A stretch of DNA of 63,897 bases from a virus. Of the stretch, positions 26,471-34,255 are shown in pieces. The stretch is from positions 1-63,897 of the IMG/VR virus record IMGVR_UViG_3300046782_000223. The stretch is one strand, 5' to 3'. Made by a program: the position numbers and the translations under genes. Below the pieces are notes generated by a model that saw only the letters and a list, made by a program, of their open reading frames with translations, was not told the DNA's origin and searched no databases. Numbering within the stretch: the first letter of the stretch is position 1; every line of letters starts with the position of its first letter.

Positions 26471-26807
26471 GCAGGCGGCCCTTCATCCGCATCCGCACCA
26501 GTTCGGCCCAGGCGAACTCCTTCACCTCCTCGGGCACGTCGGCCTCCCGCACCGGGGTCTGTGGACCCCAGCCGGGTATGATCTGGCCGCGGCGGGTGGG
26601 CGCTATCTGGACTTGCACCGTCCACACGTCCATCGCCGGCCAGTCCTGGCCGTAGGCTTCGTAGCGGCGGAACGTCCACTTCTTGCGGAGCATCTGATCG
26701 CCGAACGTCACGCCGCCGCAGCGCACCAGCCGCCGCTCGATCGCACCGGGATGACCGATGCGACCCCACAGCGTGCGCTTGGGGTTGGTGAAGCGCCGCC
26801 CTATCAA
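26463..26807 (-). CDS. Hypothetical protein (TTG start)
   Basis: This 114-residue protein probably starts at TTG 26807, which overlaps the peptidase stop as TTGA and has GGGGAG seven bases upstream. It is rich in Arg and Trp (KRTLWGRIGH, RKKWTFRRYEAYG). No function is known. Confidence 0.5.
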   Translation of the reverse strand: MIGRRFTNPKRTLWGRIGHPGAIERRLVRCGGVTFGDQMLRKKWTFRRYEAYGQDWPAMDVWTVQVQIAPTRRGQIIPGWGPQTPVREADVPEEVKEFAWAELVRMRMKGRLHA

Positions 26808-27901
26808 CGGTCACTCCCCGGCTCGTACTCGTCGAGGTCGTCGATGGTGTAGCCTCGGGCGACCAAGAACTCGGCCACCACCCAGGGGAAGTTGTTGACG
26901 AAGTCCTCCATCGCATCGACGTCGGCGTAGTCGCCCTGAGCCACGGACTTCTGGACCAGCGGACGCGTGCCGTACTTGTCCTCGAACCACCAGTCCTCCT
27001 CGTCCTCCGCGCCGGCCTTGCGCTCGAACACCAGCTTCGACCAGTCGGCCTTGAGCAGCGCGTCGCGCATCGAGTAGGCGAAGCTCAGGTTGGTATGCTC
27101 CATCGGGCCGTGCTGGCGGAAGTAGCCTACACTCAAGTTTGTGCATTCCCCGATCAGGTTCACGTAGTTGGCCGTGTCGGTGAACACCCCGCGGTCGCAG
27201 GGCTGGAAGTCCCCATCGAGCAGGGCGGCCAAGCTCTTGGCGAACGCGTCCGAGCAGCATCTCCCACCTGCTTGGTAGGTGATGACGTCGCGGTAGTCGG
27301 CCCGGTCCAGCGCGATGGCGCAGTCGAAGCTCTCGATCCACTTGGCCATGTTCTTGGCCAGCCACATGGACCCCCCGCCGCCGCTTTCTTCCTCGCGGTG
27401 GAAGACGTACACGCCCGGCACCTTGGCCTTGATCATCTCGATGGCCAGCCAGTTGCCCACGGTGTCGTCCGACCCCAGGCAGGAGCCGTCGCTGGTCCAG
27501 GCCATGCACCCGGTCACCTCGACCTTCTGGCGGCCGTCATGCCAGTGGACGGTGTCGGTGTGCGTCGACCACAGGATGCGCGGGTGGCCCTCGGGCGTCG
27601 GCACCTCGACGATGCGGTTGCCGTAGCCGTCCTCGGCCGGGTCGAGCGGCTCGATCCAGTCGCGGATATAGTCGTCTTCCTCGCTGCTGCCACCCGGGCG
27701 ACACGTCTCCATCATATCGAGCAGCCGGTGGATCGCCGGGTCGTTGCGCAGCACCTCGATCGAGACCGGGTCGTAGCCGGTGTAGACCGACGACGCGGTC
27801 ATCATGGTCGACGTCATCAGGGTCCGCTGCGGCAGCGTCAGCAGGCGGCTGGGTCCGTTGCCGATCGGCAGGGGCGGCAGGTTCTGTTTCATAAGCTTCA
27901 C
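26804..27901 (-). CDS. M20/M28-type di-zinc metallopeptidase
   Basis: This protein of about 365 residues carries the complete ligand order of co-catalytic zinc peptidases (peptidase T/aminopeptidase type): STHTDTVHW (His, Asp), GSDDTVGNW (Asp), HREEESGGG (Glu-Glu), LDRADY (Asp) and RQHGPMEHTNL (His). It would cleave peptides in the cytoplasm; such an enzyme is unusual in a phage. The GTG at 27901 was chosen because GAAGGAACCC, the ribosome binding site type used across this module, lies just upstream; an ATG at 27916 overlapping the previous stop is the alternative. Confidence 0.75.
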   Translation of the reverse strand: MKLMKQNLPPLPIGNGPSRLLTLPQRTLMTSTMMTASSVYTGYDPVSIEVLRNDPAIHRLLDMMETCRPGGSSEEDDYIRDWIEPLDPAEDGYGNRIVEVPTPEGHPRILWSTHTDTVHWHDGRQKVEVTGCMAWTSDGSCLGSDDTVGNWLAIEMIKAKVPGVYVFHREEESGGGGSMWLAKNMAKWIESFDCAIALDRADYRDVITYQAGGRCCSDAFAKSLAALLDGDFQPCDRGVFTDTANYVNLIGECTNLSVGYFRQHGPMEHTNLSFAYSMRDALLKADWSKLVFERKAGAEDEEDWWFEDKYGTRPLVQKSVAQGDYADVDAMEDFVNNFPWVVAEFLVARGYTIDDLDEYEPGSDR

Positions 27902-27912
27902 GGTGGGTTCCT

Positions 27913-29526
27913 TCATGCTGCTGCGGTGAGGTGCTGGTACAGGGCCTGGATGGCCGGCGGCGTGTAGTCAGGCAGGACGTGGCCACGAGCCCACGCCCAG
28001 ACGTCGTCCGGGTGTACGGGTTGGTCGGGGAGGGTGAACTCCATCTCCAAGGGATGAACGGCCAACACGTCACAGGCGGACGAGTAGGCCGGGCATGCGT
28101 AGCTGCGGAAGTCTTCCGGCCACCACTGTCCATCGAAGAAGCATTGGAACGCCGCCTCGTGAAGGTTGTCCGGGTGGACGAGCGCCCCGTTGGTGAGCGT
28201 GATCGGCGGGTCGTCGTCCTTGAAGAAGTACTCGTTGGACCAGCTGCACTGGTAGCCGCCGTTGGCGTTGAACCAGTTGATCTCGTACTTGCCGCTGCCG
28301 GCCTCGACGCACTCGGTGTCGTCGTTCTTGTAGTGCTCGTCGGAGCCGTCGCAGTAGAAGGCGCTGTAGTCGGCGCAGGACTGGCACCATGTGTGCTCGC
28401 TGTACGGGTGGCCGCGGCCGCCCCGCGCCTCGGGCCGCCACCGGGAGTACACGGTGTAGCTTGACGTGTAGTCGTCATGCCCATCGTGGCACTCCTCGCA
28501 GGTCCAGTCGGGGGTGTCGTCCTCGTCGTCCCCACAGCAGTAGGTGCCGTCGGTGTTGTCCTGATGATGCGTGTCGTGCGTCATCCGCCAGTAGGCTTTC
28601 CCGCCGCCGCCCGGCCAGACCTCCTCGACCCCGTACTCATGGTCAAGGTAGGGCATCATCAGGTTGCCGTCGCTGTTGGTCATCCGCCTCAGGCGAGCGC
28701 CCTCGAACACGTTCTGGCGCTCGTCGATGGACACCCAGCCGAGCGCCTTGAGCCTATCGTGAAGCTCGGCGTACTGCTCGCGCTCCTTGTCGGAGTTGGG
28801 CGTCGGATAGACCCGACCGAACACCTCCTTGTCCGGCCAGCACAAGGCGCGGCCGACCACGTCGCCGTTCTCGTTGTTGAGGTAGGCGAACTGCAGGTCG
28901 CCGGCGGCGTAGACCCTGACCGGGTGGTCCTCGTCCTCCCACTCCTTGTCGCAGCCCCGCATGCAGCTGTACGGCCCCTCCTTGTAGACGCGGACCATCT
29001 CGTCCGCCTCGGTGGCGAAGCACAGCACGTCGTCGTTCGGGGGCCGCTTGCCGTTGGCGTGCCACGCCGAGTAGTAGGCCACCTGCTGCTTGGTGATCTT
29101 CGCACCCTGGCCCTTGAGCGGACCATGCTCGATCACCCCGCCGCGGCCAGCGCCCATGAACTTCTGCAGGTACTTGCCCGGCTTCATCGGCGTCTGCCGA
29201 TCGGCCTTGCCCTTGCGCTTGTCCTCGGTGAAGGCGATGGCCGTCGGGTCGGCCAGCGAGATGTGGACGAAGTGGTCGTGAAGCTCGTGGCCGTAGTTGC
29301 GCCAGAACGGCTCCTCGACCCACACCGGCAGGTCGTAGAGCCCGGCCTGGAACATGGCCTGCTCGCGCTCCTGCCATGTGGCGGGACGCACCTTCATCCG
29401 GCTCGAGTTGTGGCGGCGCATCTGATCGGCGAACGTCGCCGCCTGGAACGGCGAGGCGAACAGGTAGTGGTGGGCGTAGGATGGCCCACCGGCGACAGGG
29501 AACAGCTGGATTACCCAAAACTGCAT
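27913..29526 (-). CDS. Hypothetical Cys/Asp-rich protein with zinc-finger-like repeats
   Basis: This 537-residue protein is not assigned. The N-terminal half has a conserved-looking core (HPVRVYAAGDLQFAYLN). Residues about 320-430 hold repeated acidic Cys-x2-Cys clusters (CCGDDEDDTP, CEECHDGHDDY, CQSCADYSAFYCDGSDEHY), spaced like LIM or treble-clef zinc sites. An acidic zinc-binding protein could mimic nucleic acid or bind a host factor, but that is inference. It follows palindrome copy 5 and an AGAAGGA ribosome binding site. Confidence 0.6.
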   Translation of the reverse strand: MQFWVIQLFPVAGGPSYAHHYLFASPFQAATFADQMRRHNSSRMKVRPATWQEREQAMFQAGLYDLPVWVEEPFWRNYGHELHDHFVHISLADPTAIAFTEDKRKGKADRQTPMKPGKYLQKFMGAGRGGVIEHGPLKGQGAKITKQQVAYYSAWHANGKRPPNDDVLCFATEADEMVRVYKEGPYSCMRGCDKEWEDEDHPVRVYAAGDLQFAYLNNENGDVVGRALCWPDKEVFGRVYPTPNSDKEREQYAELHDRLKALGWVSIDERQNVFEGARLRRMTNSDGNLMMPYLDHEYGVEEVWPGGGGKAYWRMTHDTHHQDNTDGTYCCGDDEDDTPDWTCEECHDGHDDYTSSYTVYSRWRPEARGGRGHPYSEHTWCQSCADYSAFYCDGSDEHYKNDDTECVEAGSGKYEINWFNANGGYQCSWSNEYFFKDDDPPITLTNGALVHPDNLHEAAFQCFFDGQWWPEDFRSYACPAYSSACDVLAVHPLEMEFTLPDQPVHPDDVWAWARGHVLPDYTPPAIQALYQHLTAAA

Positions 29527-29545
29527 GACGTGGTCCTTCTGTTGT

Positions 29546-29563
29546 AATTGCCCGCTGGCAATT
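29546..29563. repeat. AATTGCC palindrome, copy 5
   Basis: The site is AATTGCC-cgct-GGCAATT, 19 bp before the ATG at 29526, between the DUF7448-like gene and the Cys/Asp-rich gene. Confidence 0.95.
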
Positions 29564-29565
29564 GG

Positions 29566-30024
29566 TTAGCGCACCAGCTTCACGTTGATCGAGAAGCCGC
29601 CGTAGTAGCCGTTGTGCTCGTTGTGGGTGCAGAGCGTGAACGACCCCTTGGTGGTGGTCACCTTGACGAACTCCGTCTCGTGGCAGCTGTCGCTGCCCCA
29701 ATCGTCCTCGTCGGGGTCCGGGGTGGTCTCGGCCACGTCCTTCGACGGCGGCGCGGCGGCGTCCAGTTCGATGCACACCAGCGACCCGCCGGCGAGGCCG
29801 GTGTAGTCGTCGTCGCAGGCCATGTAGCGGCTCTCGCAGCACGACTGCCCCTCGTCGGCGATGCGCACGTAGCCGCCGTCGTCCACGAAGTGGATGATGG
29901 CGGCCTCGCTGTCGACGTGGACCTCCTTGATCACCAGCCCGGCCAGTTCGGTGAACTTGGCCCAGGTCTCGGTGAACTCGAACGTCCCTTCGACGCGGTC
30001 CACCCAGGCTATGTTTTGGTTCAT
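29566..30024 (-). CDS. DUF7448-like protein
   Basis: This 152-residue protein has the family pattern as I recall it: IIHFVDDGGYVRI, then SCCESRYMACDDDYTGLAGG, then KVTTTKGSFTL and a final NGYYGGFSINV. Members are common in phages and have no known role. The start at 30024 overlaps the stop of the small basic gene (ATGA) and has GAAGGAG upstream; a longer frame upstream is out of context. Confidence 0.65.
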   Translation of the reverse strand: MNQNIAWVDRVEGTFEFTETWAKFTELAGLVIKEVHVDSEAAIIHFVDDGGYVRIADEGQSCCESRYMACDDDYTGLAGGSLVCIELDAAAPPSKDVAETTPDPDEDDWGSDSCHETEFVKVTTTKGSFTLCTHNEHNGYYGGFSINVKLVR

Positions 30025-30170
30025 GACTTCTCCTTCGGTTGGCGCGTGGCCAGTTTCTTTGAGTGGGTCGAGCCGGTCCGGCCGCTCTTGGAGCGGTGGA
30101 CCGACTTGCCCTTTCCTTGCTTCGACGTGCGCCGTTTCCGGCGCGTGTGCAGGGTCTTCATCTTCCCCAT
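30021..30170 (-). CDS. Very basic 49-residue protein
   Basis: This small gene fills the 150-bp space between two longer ones. It begins MGKMKTLHTRRKRRTSKQGK and is rich in Lys, Arg, Ser and Thr throughout, with almost no hydrophobic residues. Its ATG abuts the upstream stop, and its TGA overlaps the next start (ATGA), which supports it as a real gene. It could bind nucleic acid. Confidence 0.65.
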   Translation of the reverse strand: MGKMKTLHTRRKRRTSKQGKGKSVHRSKSGRTGSTHSKKLATRQPKEKS

Positions 30171-30497
30171 TCAGGTCCCCCCTTTCTTGGCCATCTTGTC
30201 CTTGGCCGACGCGTCGTACGCCTTGTCGATGAACGACCCCCGCGGCAGCAGGAAGTACGCCGAGATGAACTCGTCGATCTTCCCGCACCACGCCTCAGCC
30301 AGCTTGTAGCAGTAGCTCGGCGGGGCATGCTCCTGGCCACTCGGGTCGCGCCGGCGTTCCTCGGCGAGACGCGTCTGTTCCCCGCCGTAGCCGACCTCAA
30401 GGAAGCCCTTCACCTGCTCGGGCCAGTGCTCCTTGTTGCGGCTGACCGCGCCCTGGTCGACCACCGGCTGGTACATCTTCGGGATCGGCTGGGTCAT
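30171..30497 (-). CDS. Hypothetical protein
   Basis: The 108-residue product is not recognised. It starts MTQPIPKMYQPVV and has a mid-region SYCYKLAEAWCGKIDEFIS. The start at 30497 overlaps the upstream stop by 4 bp; the longer frame upstream is shadowed by the 30494-31138 gene. It lies in a run of overlapping small genes transcribed from P3. Confidence 0.55.
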   Translation of the reverse strand: MTQPIPKMYQPVVDQGAVSRNKEHWPEQVKGFLEVGYGGEQTRLAEERRRDPSGQEHAPPSYCYKLAEAWCGKIDEFISAYFLLPRGSFIDKAYDASAKDKMAKKGGT

Positions 30498-31138
30498 GCG
30501 GCCTCCGCGTAGCGACGGATGGACTGCTCGGCCTTGAGGATTTCGGCCATCAGGCTGGTGCAGGCGTTCTCGCTCCACCCCTGCAGCCGTCCCAGCGAGA
30601 CCTTGGCCCTGAGCGCCACGATCACCTTGTCCACCCGTTCCGGCGGGATCGTACCCGCCTTGGCCACGCGCGCCACCTCCTGCGCGGCCTGGGTGAGCCG
30701 CCAGGGGCCTTGCCACTGGCTCATGGGGCGGGAGCGCCGGAGCATCTTCTCGATGGCGTGCAGCACCATCTCTGCGGCTTGGCGGGGCGTTCCGTTCGGA
30801 CCGATGGACACCACCTCGAACCCGCGGCGCAGCGCGCAGCGGACGACGCGCCGGGCCACCGCCGACACCGCGCCATCCGGGACACAAAGAGAGACCTCGA
30901 TGGTGTCGCCCTCCCCCCGCCGGGCGATGAAGTGGCCGTAGCCGAACAGCCGGTCGTCCCGGCATTCGATCGACTTCACGTCCGGGTCCTGCATGACGCC
31001 GTACCAGGGCAGGTGCTGCTTGGGCCGGCAGGAGCCCGGCTCCGTGGAGCCGGACAGCCACAGGTGGATGACGCCCGGCTGGGTGCGGGGGTCGTAGGGC
31101 TTCTTGGTGTACGGGTTGAGAGACGTGTCGATGCTCAC
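30494..31138 (-). CDS. Hypothetical protein (GTG start)
   Basis: The 214-residue product is not recognised. The GTG at 31138 was chosen because it overlaps the upstream stop (GTGA) and has GAAGGAACCC seven bases upstream. A longer frame would translate palindrome copy 6. The C-terminal half is helical and basic. Confidence 0.55.
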   Translation of the reverse strand: MSIDTSLNPYTKKPYDPRTQPGVIHLWLSGSTEPGSCRPKQHLPWYGVMQDPDVKSIECRDDRLFGYGHFIARRGEGDTIEVSLCVPDGAVSAVARRVVRCALRRGFEVVSIGPNGTPRQAAEMVLHAIEKMLRRSRPMSQWQGPWRLTQAAQEVARVAKAGTIPPERVDKVIVALRAKVSLGRLQGWSENACTSLMAEILKAEQSIRRYAEAA

Positions 31139-31371
31139 GCGGTGGGTTCCTTCGGTTGGGCAATTGCCATCAGGCAATTACGGTCAAGTTTGTTACCGGC
31201 CTTCTCCTGCGCGATCACGGTGACCACGAAGTAGTGGGCCTTGAGGTAGCGCAGGCTGGTCGGCCGGTCGTCCAGGCGCAGGTACATCCACGACATGGTG
31301 TCGAGCGCCTCGGCAGTTTCCCTGAGGACGCGTGCCCGCCACTCGGCGGGGCTTTCGAGGTGAACGAACAT
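31135..31371 (-). CDS. Hypothetical small protein containing palindrome copy 6
   Basis: This 78-residue protein starts MFVHLESPAEWRARVL. Its last codons run through palindrome copy 6 (31162-31179, coding NCLMAIA) before a stop that overlaps the next GTG start. The ATG overlaps the upstream membrane-protein stop. No family was recognised. Confidence 0.5.
   Translation of the reverse strand: MFVHLESPAEWRARVLRETAEALDTMSWMYLRLDDRPTSLRYLKAHYFVVTVIAQEKAGNKLDRNCLMAIAQPKEPTA
31162..31179. repeat. AATTGCC palindrome, copy 6
   Basis: The site is AATTGCC-atca-GGCAATT, inside the 3' end of the 31371 gene and 23 bp before the GTG start at 31138, with CCGAAGGAACC between. Confidence 0.95.
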
Positions 31372-31514
31372 CAGCGGATGACCACGGCGAGGCCGAGGCA
31401 GAGCAGCAGGAAGGCCGCCCCGGAGACGATGAAGCCGGGGCCGTCGTCACGGTTGAGGGCGTCGCCGGCGACGATGCCGCAGGCGACGAGGAGGGCGAAG
31501 ATGACCAGGGGCAT
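31371..31514 (-). CDS. 47-residue two-TM membrane protein
   Basis: This small gene encodes MPLVIFALLVACGIVAGDAL, then a short charged turn (NRDDG), then FIVSGAAFLLLCLGLAVVIR. That gives two membrane segments with a hairpin between, a size and topology seen in small holins. It is joined to both neighbours by overlapping stop/start codons (TGATG upstream, ATGA downstream). A holin role is only a possibility; no endolysin is next to it. Confidence 0.65.
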   Translation of the reverse strand: MPLVIFALLVACGIVAGDALNRDDGPGFIVSGAAFLLLCLGLAVVIR

Positions 31515-31660
31515 CAGAACCCCTCCTTCATGCCGCGGTCGCGCAGGACGTTCTTGAGCTTGCGCTGCTCGTAACGGTCACGCTTCCAGTCGTGCTGGCG
31601 GCGCGTGTCGGGGTCACGGGTGGTGTGGGTGGTCTTCGCCTTGCTGTCGTACTTAGCCAT
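31514..31660 (-). CDS. Basic 48-residue protein, first gene of the P3 operon
   Basis: The product (MAKYDSKAKTTHTTRDPDTR at its start, ending DRGMKEGF) is very basic and hydrophilic. It is the first gene after promoter P3 and palindrome copy 7. Its stop overlaps the membrane-protein start (TGATG). No known family was recognised. Confidence 0.6.
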   Translation of the reverse strand: MAKYDSKAKTTHTTRDPDTRRQHDWKRDRYEQRKLKNVLRDRGMKEGF

Positions 31661-31685
31661 GTGGCTAGGCTCCGGTTGTCGGGGT

Positions 31686-31703
31686 AATTGCCTGCTGGCA
31701 ATT
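31686..31703. repeat. AATTGCC palindrome, copy 7
   Basis: The site is AATTGCC-tgct-GGCAATT, about 36 bases into the expected P3 transcript and 25 bp before the ATG at 31660. Confidence 0.95.
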
Positions 31704-31745
31704 GGCTCCCGGTCTGGATGGAAGCCGATCTCCCATCCATCAACC

Positions 31746-31774
31746 AGTATACACTTCTGTTAGGGTCATGTCAA
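31746..31774 (-). promoter_or_regulatory. Leftward sigma70 promoter P3
   Basis: Read leftward: -35 TTGACA (31769-31774), a 17-bp spacer TGACCCTAACAGAAGTG, then -10 TATACT (31746-31751). It has the same spacer family as P1 and P2, with a less symmetric core. It drives the 31660-26252 gene group. Confidence 0.9.
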
Positions 31775-31788
31775 GCTCGCGACCCGTC

Positions 31789-32022
31789 TCAGATTTGGTA
31801 AAAGCGGCACCGTTCCTCGACCCAGGTGCCATGAACGAGGGTCATCTTCACGGCCCACGCCCGCAGGATTTCGCGGTCGCGATCGGTCGGGCACCCGGCC
31901 TCGACATTGCTGAACGCGAACGCCTCGTCGAACATCAGGGGGAGGTCGAACAGGAAGGCCACGGGTTTCGAGGGGTCGTGGGTTTCGTAGTCCACGCCGA
32001 TCATGCGGTAGGTCGCTGCCAT
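31789..32022 (-). CDS. Hypothetical protein
   Basis: The 77-residue product starts MAATYRMIGVDYETHDPSK and is not recognised. The ATG at 32022 lies 22 bp inside the end of the upstream gene, with a weak GAGG-like binding site. It is the last gene before promoter P3. Confidence 0.45.
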   Translation of the reverse strand: MAATYRMIGVDYETHDPSKPVAFLFDLPLMFDEAFAFSNVEAGCPTDRDREILRAWAVKMTLVHGTWVEERCRFYQI

Positions 32023-32261
32023 CCGAGCCTCTCCATTGCGTCCATGAGGCGGTTCCCGAAGTCGATGTTGCCCTGGACCAGGGACGTGGTCACCACCCAG
32101 GCCAGCAACCGGTCGCCGTTCTCCTGCCGCCGGTAGACCGTGGCGTACAGGCTCTCGTAGGCGGCCATGATCTCGGTCGGGCACTCGACGTCGAACAGGT
32201 AGTAGCGCCCGTCCTCGATGCGCCGCACGTAGGCCGGGTCCAGATGGAGCGGGCGCTGCAC
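32001..32261 (-). CDS. Hypothetical protein (GTG start)
   Basis: The 86-residue product probably starts at GTG 32261, directly after the stop of the phosphatase gene. It contains RRIEDGRYYLFDVECPTE and a C-terminal GNRLMDAMERLGW. No family was recognised. Confidence 0.5.
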   Translation of the reverse strand: MQRPLHLDPAYVRRIEDGRYYLFDVECPTEIMAAYESLYATVYRRQENGDRLLAWVVTTSLVQGNIDFGNRLMDAMERLGWQRPTA

Positions 32262-32705
32262 CTAGAACCGGCCGGGCGCGACCTGGGCGCAGAGGATGCC
32301 CTTGCTGCGCCACCAGTCCACCACGGACGCGCGGTCCTCGAACACGAGGTCAGGCGGCGCGGCCTCGGAGGCCAGCCACTCCTCCTTGAGGACGGTGTCG
32401 GGGCGGTGGTCGCCCTCGCGACGCATGACCATCTCACCGACCCCGCCGGCGACCATGCCGACGCCGTTCAGCACCAGCCAGTCGACGGTCTGCTGCACCA
32501 TGACCCCCGATCGTCCGGTCCAGATGGCGCAGCGGTGACCGGCCAGGGAGAGCGCGTTGTAGGTCTCGATCAGCGGCAGGTTGGGGGTGTCGTTGATGCA
32601 CTCGGCGAAGAACGCGTCCCAATCCTTGGGCGTCTTGCGCAGGTGGTGCTCACGGTGCTCGGTGAACGCGAGCGTCCCGTCGAGGTCGAAGATCACGAAC
32701 ATCAT
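32262..32705 (-). CDS. HAD-type polynucleotide 3'-phosphatase-like protein
   Basis: This protein of about 147 residues has the HAD motifs FVIFDLDGTLA (nucleophile Asp), IWTGRSG, then MRREGDHRPDTVLKEEW and VFEDRASVVDWWRSKGI, ending QVAPGRF. This set matches the phosphatase domain of T4 Pnkp-like enzymes, which remove 3'-phosphates from RNA or DNA ends. No kinase domain is present. The start is one of two adjacent ATGs overlapping the upstream TGA; GGAGAAG lies upstream. Confidence 0.8.
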   Translation of the reverse strand: MMFVIFDLDGTLAFTEHREHHLRKTPKDWDAFFAECINDTPNLPLIETYNALSLAGHRCAIWTGRSGVMVQQTVDWLVLNGVGMVAGGVGEMVMRREGDHRPDTVLKEEWLASEAAPPDLVFEDRASVVDWWRSKGILCAQVAPGRF

Positions 32706-32938
32706 AGCGGCCACTTCTCCACAGGAAACTCACGGTCCATGAACTCGGCCCATTTGAAGGCTCCGGCGAGCCCCTTCAACTGGCCTTCCACGATCGCCGC
32801 GCGCATGGCGCGCACGTCCTCGATCGTCGCCGCGGCGGTGTCGCGCAGGCTACGCGGCTCGTAGCGCCGGCCAAGCGCCAGCCGTTTGCCAACCTCGTTG
32901 GGGAAGATGCGGGACCAGAGCACGGCAGGGTTCGTCAC
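32702..32938 (-). CDS. Hypothetical protein (GTG start)
   Basis: The 78-residue product starts at GTG 32938, overlapping the upstream stop (GTGA). It begins VTNPAVLWSRIFPNEVG and is mainly helical. The longer upstream frame is shadowed by the neighbouring gene. Its function is unknown. Confidence 0.5.
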   Translation of the reverse strand: MTNPAVLWSRIFPNEVGKRLALGRRYEPRSLRDTAAATIEDVRAMRAAIVEGQLKGLAGAFKWAEFMDREFPVEKWPL

Positions 32939-33135
32939 GGCGCGACGGGGGCGTTGAGGAGGGCTGTGTTGTGCTCGCCGCGGTCCTGGGCGTACTGGCG
33001 ATTGGAGCGCCACCGTCCTATCAGAACCTCGCGCCCGTCGGGAGACCAAATGTGGTAGCGGTAGATGGTCCGGCCGAGCCCTCGGCGGTCCACTTTGCGG
33101 CTGGTCTCGATGGTGAAACGGTAGAGCTTGCCCAC
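32935..33135 (-). CDS. Hypothetical protein (GTG start)
   Basis: The 66-residue basic product contains KVDRRGLGRTIYRYHIWSPD and probably folds as a small beta-rich unit. The GTG at 33135 has GAAGG upstream. It is translationally coupled to the next gene (GTGA). Its function is unknown. Confidence 0.5.
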   Translation of the reverse strand: MGKLYRFTIETSRKVDRRGLGRTIYRYHIWSPDGREVLIGRWRSNRQYAQDRGEHNTALLNAPVAP

Positions 33136-33145
33136 CCTTCATATC

Positions 33146-33550
33146 CTAGCGCCCCGGTAGGAGAAGCTGGTCGGGCATCTGGCCGCTGTCGTAGGCCAGC
33201 TTGAGCGGCTCACGCGTCCACTCGTAGACCGTCTTGCCATCCGGCGTGAGCATGTCGGCCAGGAACTCGCGCTCGAACGTCGTCGCGCCCTCGCGCACGG
33301 CTTCCAGCTTGGCCTTGACCAGCAGCAGGAGCAGCCGCCACGCGCGGCGTTCTTCCTGGGCGGCGTTGCCCACCTTGCGGCGGATGGGCACCTCCATGCG
33401 GTAGTAGCGGCCGGCCATGCGGAAGGCGACCGCGGAGCGGGACGCGTCCTCGTAGATCGCCACGCTGTCGCTGCCGGCCTTCTTGAGCATGGCCTTCACC
33501 TCGCCCTGCGACTGGCCGACCGGGACCTGGGTGCGCGACGCGTAGGGCAT
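33146..33550 (-). CDS. Conserved phage protein of unknown function
   Basis: The 134-residue product has a block (RRAWRLLLLLVKAKLEAVRE, then TTFEREFLADML, then SGQMPDQLLLP) that I recognise as widespread in phage early regions, with no assigned role. The N-terminal part looks beta-rich and the C-terminal part helical. It overlaps the upstream gene by one base. Confidence 0.65.
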   Translation of the reverse strand: MPYASRTQVPVGQSQGEVKAMLKKAGSDSVAIYEDASRSAVAFRMAGRYYRMEVPIRRKVGNAAQEERRAWRLLLLLVKAKLEAVREGATTFEREFLADMLTPDGKTVYEWTREPLKLAYDSGQMPDQLLLPGR

Positions 33551-33789
33551 CAGGCGGCGGGCTCCACGGGATCGTCCGTGTAGGGCTCGTCGACGGGCGG
33601 GCGCGGAAGCTCGCCGCCGCCCAGCGTGATGGCCAGTTCCAGCTGCGCCAGATCATCGCTCAGCAGGTGCAGCCGGGCCTCCTCGTCGGTGGCCTTCTTG
33701 TGGTGATAGGCCACCAGCTTGGCCGCGCCGCGCACCTGAATGTAGGTCCGGGTGTACTGCGCCCGCAGGGTCTCGACGACGATGCTCAC
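33550..33789 (-). CDS. Hypothetical protein
   Basis: The 79-residue product has a helical N-terminus (VVETLRAQYTRTYIQVRGAA) and an acidic Pro-rich tail. It overlaps the upstream gene by 4 bp. No family was recognised. Confidence 0.5.
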   Translation of the reverse strand: MSIVVETLRAQYTRTYIQVRGAAKLVAYHHKKATDEEARLHLLSDDLAQLELAITLGGGELPRPPVDEPYTDDPVEPAA

Positions 33790-34055
33790 CGCTCGTTCTC
33801 CTCAACCTTGAGGATGGCCACGATCAGGTCCTTGAGTTTAGGCCCGTAGTCGCGAAGCTCCTGGGCCACGACGTAGCACTCACGCTCGGCGTCTTCGGGG
33901 CCGGGGCGCAGAATGTCGGCGCAGATGCGGTCGGTGACGACCATGACGATCTTGTCGGCCACCTCCATGCGCTTGGCGTTCGCACGACGCGTCACCCAGC
34001 CCATCTCAGCGGCCTCGGAGCGCATGGCCTCGTAGCGGGGGTACTGCGAGCCCAT
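33786..34055 (-). CDS. Hypothetical protein
   Basis: The 89-residue product starts MGSQYPRYEAMRSEAAEMGW. The ATG at 34055 overlaps the upstream TGA (TGATG), so this start was preferred over one 18 codons earlier. It is helical, with no recognised domain. Confidence 0.5.
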   Translation of the reverse strand: MGSQYPRYEAMRSEAAEMGWVTRRANAKRMEVADKIVMVVTDRICADILRPGPEDAERECYVVAQELRDYGPKLKDLIVAILKVEENER

Positions 34056-34255
34056 CAGAGAGGGCTTTCCTTGGGGCAGTCGGGGTCGAGGTCCTGCAGC
34101 TTGGCCCACACCTCCTTGAACTTGGCGAGGTCGCGCCCGACGCTGGGGCGGATGTAGCAGAGCAGCGAGAGGCCGCAGTCGACGCTGTCCAGCTGCTTGT
34201 GGACGTCCATGTAGAGGGCGCGGGCTTCGGCCTTGAGGCGCTTGATCTCGTTCAT
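34055..34255 (-). CDS. Hypothetical protein
   Basis: The 66-residue product begins MNEIKRLKAEARALYMDV and has Cys pairs in its middle (VDCGLSLLCY) and near its end. It overlaps the upstream gene by 4 bp. Its function is unknown. Confidence 0.5.
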   Translation of the reverse strand: MNEIKRLKAEARALYMDVHKQLDSVDCGLSLLCYIRPSVGRDLAKFKEVWAKLQDLDPDCPKESPL

